From Cryptomeria japonica (Eukaryota; Streptophyta; Pinopsida; Cupressales; Cupressaceae): DNA of 64,000 nucleotides. The notes beneath the pieces were generated by a model, which saw only the letters and a program-made list of their open reading frames with translations, had not been told where the DNA came from and searched no databases. Below, in pieces: positions 11,442 to 22,276 of the stretch. The position numbers were made by a program, and so were the translations under genes. The stretch is from positions 111,445,783 through 111,509,782 of the forward strand of contig NC_081406.1 of the NCBI RefSeq assembly GCF_030272615.1. The letters run 5' to 3'. Each line of letters starts with the position of its first letter. Position 1 is the stretch's first letter.

Positions 11442-12593
11442 CTAAGTGACCAGTATATCATCAGATACACTCTTTCTACTTCTGCAAAATCGTGCAATGT
11501 GACCCAGTTTGTTGCAGTGGTAGCAAACCAATCCAAGTGCTTTCCAAGGTCCATTGTTCATGTTTCCATTCTTCCTTCTGCATGTAGTAGCAGTGTGACC
11601 GTGTCCATGACAAATCATATAATTTTCTCTCCATCTAGTTGCCGCTTGATGGCCACCTCTTCTTGACTCATGATTGAAGACATTAAACCGATTGTGGTTT
11701 CGGTTTACAAAAGGTTCAGGACCAACTCCTTGGGTCCTCTGAGGATATCTTCCGGTGTTGTTCATCACAGACCTGCATTCAAGTGCTCTATGCCCAAACT
11801 TGTTGCATGCATAAAAATGACCATTGAACTTATTGGATCTAGGTACATTGTTGATAAAGTAAGAAAAATTATTGTAGGCTTTGCTCCTACATACATTGGC
11901 AGTGTGTCCTTCTTTAAGAGAGTTAAAGCAAACAGATTTGAATTTTTGCTTACCTTTTCCGTTGAATGTCGATTGCTTCTTTGATGCTTCAGCATTTGTT
12001 CCTGAGGATTCTCCTTCCTCATGTCTAGAGAAACCAAGTCCATTGGTATTCTTTACCGGTCTAGATGACTCAAGCTTTTGCTCTAGCTTAACAGTACTTT
12101 TGCTAAACTTAGCAAGTATTTCCTTTGACTCAGAGAGTTCTTTGGAAATAGCAGTATTTGTCTCCATTAGGCTTGCATTTTTAGAGATGGCTATGTTCAG
12201 TTCATCTTGTACTTCTTCTTTTTCCATTCTGCTCTCATGAAGGCGAGCAGTCAGTGCACTAATCTCTTGTTTCAACTTGGAGATCTCATGATCTCTGTCC
12301 TTTACCAGATCTTTAGCTTTCCTTTGGTTCTCAAGCTCTTGACTAAACCAGATAGTCAGTCCTTCTAAATCCTTTCTCAGATTGGAGTTTGAATCATTCA
12401 ACTTATTTACTTCTACAATCATGGCTTCCATATTTGCTTCATCTTCAGAACTATTTTCAGATAGCTCCATCAGCTTCTCTGCATGTTCTCTCCTTTTTGC
12501 TCGAGATGCCTTGTATTTGACCACAAGATCATCATAGGCTTGCTCGGACTGAGTGAGCCGTTGATTTAGTTCCCTCAAGGTGTATTCCCCCAT
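11442..12593 (-). CDS. Element E ORF1: coiled-coil, multi-zinc-knuckle gag-like protein
   Basis: 383 codons from the first ATG after the primer site (12593). The open frame extends upstream into the LTR, but a start there would precede the primer site. Residues about 1-200 are charged heptad-like coiled coil (SKLKQEISALTARLHESRME). The C-terminal half has four CCHC-type units. Only the last, CYHCNKLGHIARFC, is complete; each of the first three lacks one cysteine (CFNSLKEGHTANVC, FYACNKFGHRALEC, YMICHGHGHTATTC). The usual N-terminal copia gag domain (LDGTNY...W) is absent. It probably packages RNA or binds a helper gag (inference). A TAG ends the frame, yet coding-like sequence continues for about 45 codons beyond it. 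Confidence 0.85.
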   Translation of the reverse strand: MGEYTLRELNQRLTQSEQAYDDLVVKYKASRAKRREHAEKLMELSENSSEDEANMEAMIVEVNKLNDSNSNLRKDLEGLTIWFSQELENQRKAKDLVKDRDHEISKLKQEISALTARLHESRMEKEEVQDELNIAISKNASLMETNTAISKELSESKEILAKFSKSTVKLEQKLESSRPVKNTNGLGFSRHEEGESSGTNAEASKKQSTFNGKGKQKFKSVCFNSLKEGHTANVCRSKAYNNFSYFINNVPRSNKFNGHFYACNKFGHRALECRSVMNNTGRYPQRTQGVGPEPFVNRNHNRFNVFNHESRRGGHQAATRWRENYMICHGHGHTATTCRRKNGNMNNGPWKALGLVCYHCNKLGHIARFCRSRKSVSDDILVT

Positions 12594-12629
12594 ATCTCTT
12601 TCCAAGTGGTTAAACTTATAGAAAGGTAG

Positions 12630-12641
12630 GCTCTGATACCA
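12630..12641 (-). other. Element E primer-binding site (initiator tRNA-Met)
   Basis: Reads TGGTATCAGAGC on the - strand, a perfect match to the standard copia primer site, two bases inside the LTR end. Confidence 0.93.
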
Positions 12642-12643
12642 AT

Positions 12644-13798
12644 TGATAAATACTAAGAGGGGGGGTGAATTAGTATGCCAAAAATCTCTGTACTTAAACA
12701 CTTAAACAGTTTGAAGATAAACCGGTAAAATAGTTTAACAGACAGACTGGTTATCACACATGCAAACCAAAATCCAAATAAAGCATTCACCCACAAAAGC
12801 AATACAACCATAACACAAGATATTTGACGTGGAAACCCAAATGGGAAAAACCATGGTGAGATGGAACTCACAAGTCACTATCTGCAGAATAGAAACCAGA
12901 CCGGTTAAGGTACAATGTTCTTCACCAAAACAAATCCTGTTAGGAATCTCAATCTTTGTTAGGAGATAAGTCCTATTAAAGACTACCTTGCTAGAGGATT
13001 TTAGATTCACAAAGGTGAACCACTTGGTTAGAAGATTTTACAAAGGCTTTTGGGCCTACCTGGTTAAGGGCTATAGACTTGTCAAAGATGTGAGTAATCA
13101 ACAAGTGTTTGATCTATCTAATAGCACAAACTGCTTGGTTAGATCCAGTATAGCTCACTACTATTGCATTCCAGCATTACTTCAGTCTTCTCTATCTCTC
13201 ACTCAGTTACAACTTGATCTTCTTAGATAAGATCACTCTTACAATAACTTATCAACCACCTTAAACCCTAGCACAACATAAACCCTTTCAACAACAACCT
13301 AAAACCCTAGACATGATGTCCTTTTAAAGGAATCTGATTTCATGTCGGTCCAATAGGATTACATTACAATTTCCTAGGTTCAATAAATCTAGACATACTT
13401 AGTAACATGACACAAGAAGTACCGTCAGTGTGTCGGCACCGTCAAACAATCGGTGGATTGGTAACTCATCACAAAATGTCAGTTGGTAACTCATCATAGA
13501 GTATTACCGGTTCATACAAAATACTGGTTGTCAGTTTGACAAATGAAGACTGGTAAGAATGTGTTATGTTGCTTTGCTCCCTCGTACCACTTGAGATCTA
13601 CGAATCGCTTGGGGTCGACATGCCACTTCAGACCGGGAAACACATTCTGCAAAATCACCAATAGTCTAAAGACTAGAATACAACATACCGGTTGGAACAG
13701 ATACCAGTTGAGCTCTAGCTCATACATATAAAGTGGATCTCAATAAAAGTGTGTGTCCATCAATGACAATCACAACATAAACATCAAAAATGCCAACA
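12644..13798 (-). repeat. Element E LTR (5' LTR in element sense)
   Basis: Same length as its partner (1,155 bp). It adjoins the primer-binding site at 12630-12641 and is followed on the + strand by the second ATAAG target copy. Confidence 0.93.
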
Positions 13799-14469
13799 AT
13801 AAGTCTATGATTGGTGGTCTATTATATCTAAATCAGACTAGACCAAATATTATGAATGCAGTAAGTATTATTTCCAGATATCAAAGTAATCCTAAAGAAA
13901 ATCATGAATGTGTAGTAAAGAGGATATTCTAGTATTTGCAAGGAACAAAAGAATATGGCTTATGGTATTCTAAAAATGATGATTTCACTTTATGTGCATA
14001 CACTGACCCAGATTGGGTAGGAGATACTGATGACAGGAAGAACACTTTTGGTGGAGCTTTCTTTCTTGGAAAGAAACTGGTTTCATGGATCAGCAAAAAA
14101 TAGTCATGCATTTCTTTATCTACTGCAGAAGCTGAGTATGTTGCAGCAACAACTAATTGCACTCATGTCTTGTGGATGAAGAAAATGTTGAAAGATATCA
14201 AGGTAAATTGTAGTGAACCGGTAGTTATCTACTGTGATAAATCTACAACTATTGACATGTCTAAAAATCCGGTATTTCACTCTAAGACTAAGCATATATC
14301 AATAAAGTATAACTTTCTGAAGGACAAGGTAGAAGAAAAGGAAGTCAAATTGGTTTATGTGAACACTAAAGAACATATTGCAAATATATTCACTAAACCG
14401 ATGTCTAAGGAATCATTTGAGTATTTAAGAGATAAGTTAGGGGTTTATGCCCCTCCGGCAGAGACTTGA
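13799..14469 (+). pseudogene. Element A RNase H, continued after element E
   Basis: Reading resumes directly after the E insertion with SMIGGLLYLNQTRPNIMNAV, which joins the pre-insertion frame if the duplicated ATAAG is counted once. Later strings are the copia RNase H (DDRKNTFGGAFFLGKKLVSW, STAEAEYVAA, FHSKTKHISIKYNFLKDKV, NIFTKPMSKESFEYLRDKLG). Single stops occur near 13930 and 14101. The end at 14469 is the normal C-terminus for this family. Confidence 0.92.
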
Positions 14470-14824
14470 TTTATGTAGTTTGTCATCAATCTGACATGCA
14501 TTATCAAAGATATTATTTATTCCAACACTAATGAGTGGTGCTACTACTCAAGGGGAGTAGTCAACTTTGTGATTATGAGGTTTGCATTATTGTTTTGTTA
14601 TTTTTGTCAGATTTCTAGCATTGATGTAAAAGGGGGAGAGATATTGATGTGAAAAATAAGAAAAAAGGGAGTTGTATACATTAGGGGAGACACTTATTCA
14701 GAAATTTACAGAGATATCATTAACATAGATTCAAGAGATTGTTGGTTGTCTTCCACAGGGGGAGACTTGTTTGGCATTTCTTGGTACTTAGATAATTTTC
14801 ACATCTAGTGTTGCCATCAATGCC

Positions 14825-14836
14825 AAAGGGGGAGAT
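14825..14836 (+). other. Element A polypurine tract
   Basis: AAAGGGGGAGAT lies immediately before the 3' LTR and is the expected primer for plus-strand DNA. A second near-copy lies about 197 bp upstream at 14628-14640. Confidence 0.85.
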
Positions 14837-16112
14837 TGTTGGCATTATGGATGAATTGATTGTGTTACATTGATGTCAATACTAGTTGTTATGATTGGTT
14901 ACCGTCACTAGCTATTATGGATGGTTATCGATAGACAAGTTTTGGTTACCGGTAGAAGATCTAGTGTTACTGGCATAAGAGATTATCTGTTGGACACTTT
15001 CGACATGTTTGGATCTATGGAGTATGTTTGGTTATATGTGGTACATGTTTCTGGAGCATGTTTTGGTCATTTGGTATTGACTTGGTAATCAGATGCTATC
15101 ACACATTCTTGTAAACCCTTACTGACATTGGTTTAAGGTTTTACTGGCAGAGCTTTCACTGAGGAATCTTGACATGATGCATAAGTGGTGTTGGTGCGGC
15201 TTCTAAATGGATTTCGGGATGTTGAAGATGTTCTTTGATCGTGCTTCAACTACTTGAAGACATTGCTTTGGTGTGGTGGACCCAGAATAGGTCTGGTGCC
15301 TATCTAGGTTATGGACCAGTATCATGATAACGTGTACTCTACACATTATCAAGATGTTTCAGGATGATTTATGGATTTGTAATTGTTGTTTTGGTCTTAA
15401 ACCAACATGACATATCATTGTAAAATGGACTTATGTAATGATCTTATTGTAATATCTTTTAGGTGGCCGACCTAATTGGATTAGGTCTTAGGGTTGGTAT
15501 AAATGATTGTAAGATCTCATTGTAGATCGGTTATCATGGTCATGAATTGTAATATCATATGTGAAGGAGTTTAGGTTGATCATTGAGTATCGAATTGGGA
15601 TTAAGAAAGAGGCCAAAGGCCTCCGATATTGAGCTTAACCAGGACTGTAATTAGGCACGGTAGATGCTATTTCTGGCAATTAATTATTCTAGATTGTTGT
15701 CCAAATATCTTGAGGTGGTTTTAACCTTTGTAGTAAGTGAGACTCTTTTGTAATGAGCAGTACGCTCTAGGCAGTGTGCCTTCCTGCATGTGTAGGCCCC
15801 TCATTGTATCACATACTTTCTGCAGAAGTATCATTTGACTATGGGTAGGCTTCCCACAGTGGTTTTTCCCTTTCTGGGTTTTCCACGTACAAATCATGAT
15901 GTTATGTGGTATGGTTGCTTTGCATTGATTATCTATTTAATTGTTGAGTTGCATTGTTTACCAGTATCGATGAGTTTCTACTTTACCGGTACTTAAATAT
16001 TTATGTGCTCCGGTTTAAGGTTGTATTGTGGATTAAATGTTATAATCTGTTAACCACCGATTCACCCCCCCCCCCCCCCCCCCCTCTTAGTTGTTCATCG
16101 GTTATCCTAACA
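14837..16112 (+). repeat. Element A 3' LTR, full length
   Basis: Runs from TGTTGGCATT to CCTAACA, 1,276 bp. It contains a TATA-like box at 15498, a long C-run near 16066-16084 and several ACCGGT/CCGGTT words, a motif shared by all copia-type LTRs in this window. Its last 319 bp match the shortened 5' LTR. Confidence 0.92.
15498..15504 (+). promoter_or_regulatory. TATA-like box in element A 3' LTR
   Basis: TATAAAT in the middle of the LTR, a plausible core promoter. Its counterpart is missing from the shortened 5' LTR. Confidence 0.5.
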
Positions 16113-17323
16113 GGTTGTTTAGACTTTACATTGTTGGCATCAACTACCCCATCATTAACAACGTTTTTGTTTCTTGTCCAAAATATGGACTTGTCTAAGT
16201 TGTTGTTATTGTTTTGATTGTTAAAGGTGTTATTGTTTGATGAACTAACGCCTTCCTTAAAGAACTTCAAGGTTCCTTTCTTGATTGAAGCTCCCTCTAC
16301 TTGGATACCATTCTTTACTAATTTTGCAAAAGATGGTATACATTGTAGTTCGAGATGATAACTCATTTCTCTATTCAAATTATCTATGAAGATTTCCATC
16401 TTTTCCTTTTTAGGCACATCTCATGGATACCTTGCGACCATGTGCCTCCATCGTTGTAGAAACACCATGAATATTTCATTGTTCTTTTGTTTCGTATTGC
16501 ATACGTCAATCATAGTGATCGCGTGTTGGATATTATAGGAGTATTGTGTTATGAATTTATTTACCAACTCATCAAATGATCTGATAGGAGGTGTGAGTTT
16601 TGACAATCACTCCATTGTTTTCCCTCCCAAACTTCTTGGGAATAGTCTTATTAAGTATGTGTCGTTGTGAGCGAACTCTAATCTCATAGTATAAAATTCC
16701 TGAATGTGACCACGGGGATCGTTCTTACCATCATATTTGTCATACTTTGGTATATTTGAATTTGGGGGAAAATGTTCCATGTTTAATCTCCTATCAAAAG
16801 GATAAGGACAAATGTCTTCTATTGAGTATCATATCGTGGTTCCTTGTTGCATATCTTGTATTTGTCTTTGAAGTGTTTGGAGTTGTTGTGTAAGAACAAA
16901 TAGGGGTGCATTGGTCCTTCGATGGGGAGTTTTCCCTCATTCATTAAGATTGTCCCGATTGCGGGTATTGTCTTGTTTGTGAGTGTTATCTTGTTCATGG
17001 GTGTGATCTTGGTTGTGTATGTTTTCTTGATCATGTGTTTCCTCTCCTCTCAGGTGTTCTTGATTGTAAGTATAGTTTCTCGCCCTTGTTTGTGAAATTC
17101 TCTCATCCGTATTCCTTAAGTTTTATGTGTTAAAATCCTCAAGAATATTGACTCCTTTACTAGTTAGCATGAGGAGATATTTTTGCTTGTCTGATTCTAT
17201 AAGTCTTTCTATGAGTTTTTGGAAAGCAACATTCTCTTGACATTCTTGGAGAAGCTCTTAGGTGATCGTTGTTTCTTCCATATTTGCATATTCATCAAAA
17301 GGATTGGTCTCCCTACGACTCAT
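16113..17323 (-). pseudogene. Element C Gypsy gag, truncated
   Basis: Starts MSRRETNPFDEYANMEE at 17323. A His/Asp/Gln-rich segment (HDQENIHNQDHTHEQDNTH) is followed by the retrotransposon gag domain: YDGKNDPRGHIQEFYTMRLE, then FDELVNKFITQYSYNIQHA and FMVFLQRWRHMVARYP near 16421-16570. Stops occur at several places, including codons that are normally Trp. The C-terminal Asn-rich segment is cut at 16113 by element A, before any zinc knuckle. The capsid domain assignment is firm. The exact Gypsy lineage is not. Confidence 0.83.
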
Positions 17324-20300
17324 GCTTGATTCTGGTTGTGAATCCTTCTTTTTGTTTTTCTAAGATCGAATGAAAATGGGCATCAATGTATCTCTCTAGT
17401 AATGAATTATCCTTCTTCTATTAGGGTTCTTGGTGGAGTTGGTGGCTCAGGTCAAGCTTCATTATAAGTGACAAGAAACTTTGGAAATAAAGCAGGATTA
17501 ATCCTTCCTCCCCTATTAAGGCATTGGTTGAACATAAGCCCTACTTCTCAAAGGTTCTTTGTCAAATTCGTTGGTTTTTCCTTGGATATACAACTGCATA
17601 TTACATAAGAAAATGTGATGTGATTTAAAGAGTTAACAATTGATATATAGAAATTTTTTCCTCCTGATAAGTGCCTTAGAACTAGGTTGTCTCTTCTTCA
17701 ACTTAGTCTTTTGATGAAGATTTCTTCTTCTCAAAATACGGGGAGTGGTCATACACAAATGATCAATGTTGATTGTTGACGTTGGATGGATACTTTATTT
17801 TGGATACTCAATTATACTTGTCAAGTATAGGTTTAGTTTAATTATCCCTTATGACAAAGTGTGCCAAATGATATGAGTCAAGTTTCACGATGTAGAAACT
17901 TAATTTGACAACTTGAGATTTTAAATAGGTATTTATTTAGATAGCATTTATTGGATGGTGGAACCTTTGATCACTATTTTTGATACTTCTTAATCTTGTT
18001 GGATGAAATCTGATCTCAAGATAGTTGAAGATTTGATATCCCTTTCGAAGGGTGCTTAGTTGGATTTGGAAATTTCTCTCACTTATGATCCTTCTTTGAA
18101 ATTTTTCCTTTTTGTGTTGGATTTATCAGAGGACCTAAAAGGGTATCCAAAACTGTTGATGAAAATTTCACAAAGTGACTGGTTTGCTCTCTATTCTTTG
18201 CTAGTTTTGATAATGCGTTAGAATAGATCCCTCATGCACTAAAGGATGACCCCAAACAACTACAAAATGATCCAGATGTGCTATGTTGCTTCTTGCGCTA
18301 TTTTCTATTGTTTGATAACACAATTGTTGAATTGGTTATGCACTAATATGTCCCTCTAAGGTGCTAATGTTTGGTGCAAATGCGTTATAATGTGATTCAG
18401 ATGCGCTAGGCTGATGTTCCTATGCCCTACAAAGATGTTGGCAAGCGTTGTCTGGGTTTTAGCAATATTATACTTCTTATGCGCTAATGTGAGTTGTGGA
18501 ACCGTTGACTTTTGGTTGAAAAGCGCTATCTGGTGGTTGATATGCACTAGGATGTTGCTCCTATGTGCTAGCTGTCCTAATAACTTTGTTTCGATGATTT
18601 ACTAAGATGTTAAAAAATGATTTTTGTGTTTTGATGGATGATATTCTGAAAAATGGCTTGAAAACACAATAGACAAAGAAGTAACAATTTTCTTATGCTA
18701 ACAAATAGTGTATGTTCTTTTGAAGATGTTTTCAAATCTCTGATGTTTTCACTAGCTTGGATTACAAAGAAGACATATCAAGAAGACTCTTTATTCAAAG
18801 GTCATTAACAATATCATAGCCCACTAGTCTTGATACTCCATCACCTCAAACAACCTTGTCACCCCCTAGGGGGAGCCCATTTTTTTTGCCTTTGTTTAGA
18901 AATTAACCCAAAGTGAATTGCTTCACAATTGGGTACTTATCTTGGGAGAAATATGGTGAGTAATCTTGGGGGCAGATTCTTCCCCACTCTTGCGCTATGA
19001 TATTGCCAATGTTTAGTAACTAACTCGGCTCAAAGCTTATACTTCTATGGTTTTTAATCAGGGTTTCGTTTGGTCTTCAGTGATAATTGAGAGGCTTCCC
19101 AACCTTTAGAACAAAGGTTTTACATATCTTAAAGATACCGAGGGAAGGCTAATCACTAAGCAAAATCTTTGGAGGGGATTTTCATCAGCCTCCACATTTG
19201 ATTATAGTGGGTTGGAATACTTGGCAATAAAGTCATTTCCCACTTGGGTCGTACCCTTCACAGTATCTCTTTCGAGGCTTCAGGAAGGCATACCCTCTAA
19301 AGGATGTAAGATACTTGAAGTAAAGAAAGCATCAAAGAGTGGGTTTGACGTTTTGATCACCCAGTTAAGGGAAGAGCATATGCCTACCACTTTTGAGACA
19401 ACACACTTTATTTTTATCCCATATTGTAGTTGCTTTCTAAAAGCTATTCAGAAGACATTTGGTTCTTTTTATCCCAATATAGCAATTTGTAAAGATAGCC
19501 AAAATTTTGAAAAAGAGATCCTGGTCAACCAAAGTAAATTCACCAAATGAATAACAACAGTTTTACAATCTTGAAGGCTTAATTAAGTGAAGGTTCTTTT
19601 TAAACTCCCAAATAAAAAATAAGGTTCTTTTTAATCAAAACCTAAAGGAAAATGATGTTTAATTTTAGTCCTTTGCAGAAATGGGAACATTTATTTTGTT
19701 CTTTTTAGAGCCCAAAGAAAGATGATCCTATCTTGCATAAAAGGAAAGATTTGATTTTGTTGTTCTTTTTAACCATGCTAGAAAGAAAGATGAAGTTTAT
19801 TTTAGGCACCAAAAGAAATCATGAAGCTCTTTTTAAGTATCCAAAAGGAAAAGTGAGATTCATTTTACTTTTGCAATAAAAGGAAAAGTGAGATTCATTT
19901 TACTTTTGCAATAAAAGGAAAAGTGAGTTCTTTTTACCAACTTTACAAGAAAGTAAATAAAACTAACTAAATCCTCGTACTCCTGCATTGAAAAAATGTT
20001 AGAACCTACACACAGTTAGCAAAAAAAATTAAATCCCAATGGTGGGCTTCACAAGCCTAAATTTTGTACTTTGTTACAATTTTTTTGTATCTGTTAGAGC
20101 TACGTGCTAAACTTTCACACCAATGCCCTAAATTATGGTGCAGAAGCGCTAAAATATAGCACCTAAGCACTACTCTGAGACTTGGATGTGCTAAAATAAT
20201 GCTCCTATGTGTTGAACAAGTAGAAAGTTGTATGCACTAGAAAGATAACAAAATGCACTAAATTATGGTCTCTATGTGCTAAACAGTGTCATGCATGCGC

Positions 20301-20410
20301 TAAATTTCACCACAAATACGCTAAAGAAAGTCCTAGACGCGCTAGTTTGCAATTCTAACATGATTGTTGTCTTCAAACTATATGAAAAACAATGTTATTT
20401 TTGGGGACGT
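17324..20410 (-). other. Element C leader between primer site and gag
   Basis: About 3.1 kb without a convincing ORF. It holds two clusters of a degenerate GCGCTA word (18190-18580 and 20095-20345), a set of degenerate units built on GTTCTTTTTAA and AAAGGAAA (19585-19945), and a 35-bp tandem repeat. Long leaders occur in Tat/Ogre-type Gypsy elements, sometimes with an extra ORF; I see no such ORF here. Confidence 0.6.
19843..19930. repeat. 35-bp tandem repeat in element C leader
   Basis: About 2.4 near-identical copies with period 35; the GGAAAAGTGAG word recurs at 19847, 19882 and 19917. Confidence 0.9.
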
Positions 20411-20428
20411 GCCCCACGGTGGGCGCCA
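20411..20428 (-). other. Element C primer-binding site (tRNA-Lys type)
   Basis: TGGCGCCCACCGTGGGGC on the - strand matches the 3' end of plant cytosolic tRNA-Lys over 18 bases, from my knowledge of that tRNA. It lies four bases after the LTR end. Confidence 0.75.
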
Positions 20429-20491
20429 AAGATGTACACAGGAAAATGTGGTGATCAAAATGAATAAATCAAGATCAAATGACCTACATAC

Positions 20492-21925
20492 TGATGGTAT
20501 GATGAAAGAATAAGTATCTGGTAGAATACTAAGAGGGGGGGTGAATTAGTATACTGAAAAACTGATACAAAGTTCCCAAACTCAAATTCAATCACACAAA
20601 GTAAACATATCTCAGTCAAGATCAATATTCATAAAAATACTTGACATCAACCAGTTTGACTGTTATGACAACTTAACAGTAAACAACTTCAATCTTGTAA
20701 ACATCAACAACACTTAATCATAACTCAACATATTCATCTCTCAATGCTTCTAGTTATCATGCCTTATTAGAAGTTAATCAAATCAACAAATAAGATCATA
20801 ACCACAAAAACATTCACCACTTGACACAAATGTTTATATGTGGAAAACCCAAATAGGTAAAAACCACGGTGAGATGAGACTCACAAGGATAGCTATCTAA
20901 ACTCTTCTGAAGTTTTCCCTGTTAGGAGCCAAGCCTGTTAAAGCTTTACAATAAGTCTTGTTAAGAACTAATTCTGGTTAAGAATCACCCGATTAAGGGA
21001 TTTACAAATACGCCTTGATGAAAAGTATAATACCCTATTAGGAGTAACCTCACTGGAGGATTTAAGAATCCAAGCTAATGGACCACCTTGTTAGAGGATT
21101 TAATGAGTAACCAAGCTTGTTAGAGCTTACCCGATTAATGGATTTCACTTCTGTTGTAATTGTTAGAAAACAACAGGTTTTCTTGATTTGTCTGAATAAC
21201 ACTACATTTGCTTGATCAAATCCTTTTAAGCTTCAATCTGCCTTCACTCAAAGTGCAGATCCATTCACTGTTTAGGCAACAACACACTCAACAGGTTTCT
21301 GCCAATCTTGCCAACATCTTTTACAAGCAACATCATCGGCCTTAAATACAAATCAATTAGGTCGGTAACACAACAAAAACCTAATTCTCATCATCGAGAT
21401 TACAAACAAGTCAGTACAATCTCCACTGTTAGAAATCATGACAATCTCTTCATATTCTTCAAGAAAATTCCAACCACTGCATGATCACCGCTTCATCAAA
21501 CTTTGTAACCCATCACGCGTTGTGCATTAGATGCAATCCACTTTGCTCCTTCCCTAGACAATAAACAAATGTACCAAAACAATTTGAACTTATCCTCATA
21601 CAATGATCACATGTGTCTCAATCATTACCACTCATTAGATAATAAACCAACAAACTTGATTAGTTAGGGTTTAACAATTGATAGGGTTTACCAGTTACAT
21701 TGCATAGAAAGGTTTAACCCTTTGTACCGGTTTACCAGTTCAACTCACAAACTTAACATATTGGTTTACAACATCTTCCATAGATCTCTTCTTACTGATT
21801 ACTACCCAATATAAAAAACAACAATATCAACAATAACATACCATTACTGGTTCAATTGACATCAATGACAACATATCATTAATGCAATCTCTATGCAAAA
21901 TGCCAACAAACTCAAAATGCCAACA
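20492..21925 (-). repeat. Element D 3' LTR (element sense)
   Basis: 1,434 bp, a few percent diverged from its partner. A TATTTAAG TATA-like word on the - strand lies near 21340-21348. Confidence 0.93.
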
Positions 21926-22276
21926 ATCTCCCCCTTTGGCATTGATGGTAATACAAATATCTATGCCTCTGATTGCTGTTGAGATTGGTGAATAGGAATC
22001 ATGGTTTACATTACCAAGTATTCACCTTGCTTTATCTATCTTTGGCATGTCGTTGGTTCACCTAATCAGACACATAATTCTTCTCCTCAATCACATAATT
22101 CTTCTCCCCCTTTGACAACAATGCCAAAGTGAAAGTAAAAACATGTAATTCTTCGCTCACTATGCATCAACATCATTCTGCAACTTGATACTCCCCCTGT
22201 GGAATACATCCACTTATTCATCAATCCATGCAAGATTCTACAAGTAATTTAGGGACTGATGCAATCAGCATCATGC

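Larger units (their letters stand above)
6028..13798 (-). mobile_element. Element E: non-autonomous copia-type LTR element
   Basis: Bounded by two 1,155-bp LTRs and by a perfect 5-bp target duplication, ATAAG (6023-6027 and 13799-13803). On the - strand it reads LTR, initiator-Met primer site, ORF1 (coiled coil plus zinc knuckles), a 0.6-kb spacer with a TATA-like box, a very long ORF2, polypurine tract, LTR. I find no protease, integrase, RT or RNase H in any frame. It therefore needed enzymes supplied in trans, and the copia signals suggest D-like or A-like elements (inference). LTR divergence is about 4%, mostly transitions, by eye. Confidence 0.93.
2082..16112 (+). mobile_element. Copia element A, + strand, split by element E
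   Basis: Ty1/copia retrotransposon with domains in copia order: gag with a zinc knuckle, protease, integrase, RT, RNase H. By eye the polymerase resembles the SIRE/Maximus-type branch. It has a primer-binding site next to the 5' LTR, a polypurine tract, and a 1,276-bp 3' LTR beginning TGTTGG and ending CCTAACA. The 5' LTR retains only about 340 bp. E is inserted at 6028-13798 and the reading resumes after it. Many stops, frameshifts and a mutated integrase residue show the copy is dead. No target duplication is visible: CTTAT lies before 2082 and GGTTG after 16112. The left junction has probably been rearranged. Confidence 0.93.

Noticed and set aside
11670-12240. + strand ORFs of 104 and 119 codons and a 92-codon - strand ORF
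   Set aside because: Shadows of E ORF1, which shows coiled-coil and zinc-knuckle structure.
20090-20345. CRISPR-like repeated words
   Set aside because: Spacing is irregular, units are degenerate, and the context is a plant retrotransposon leader.
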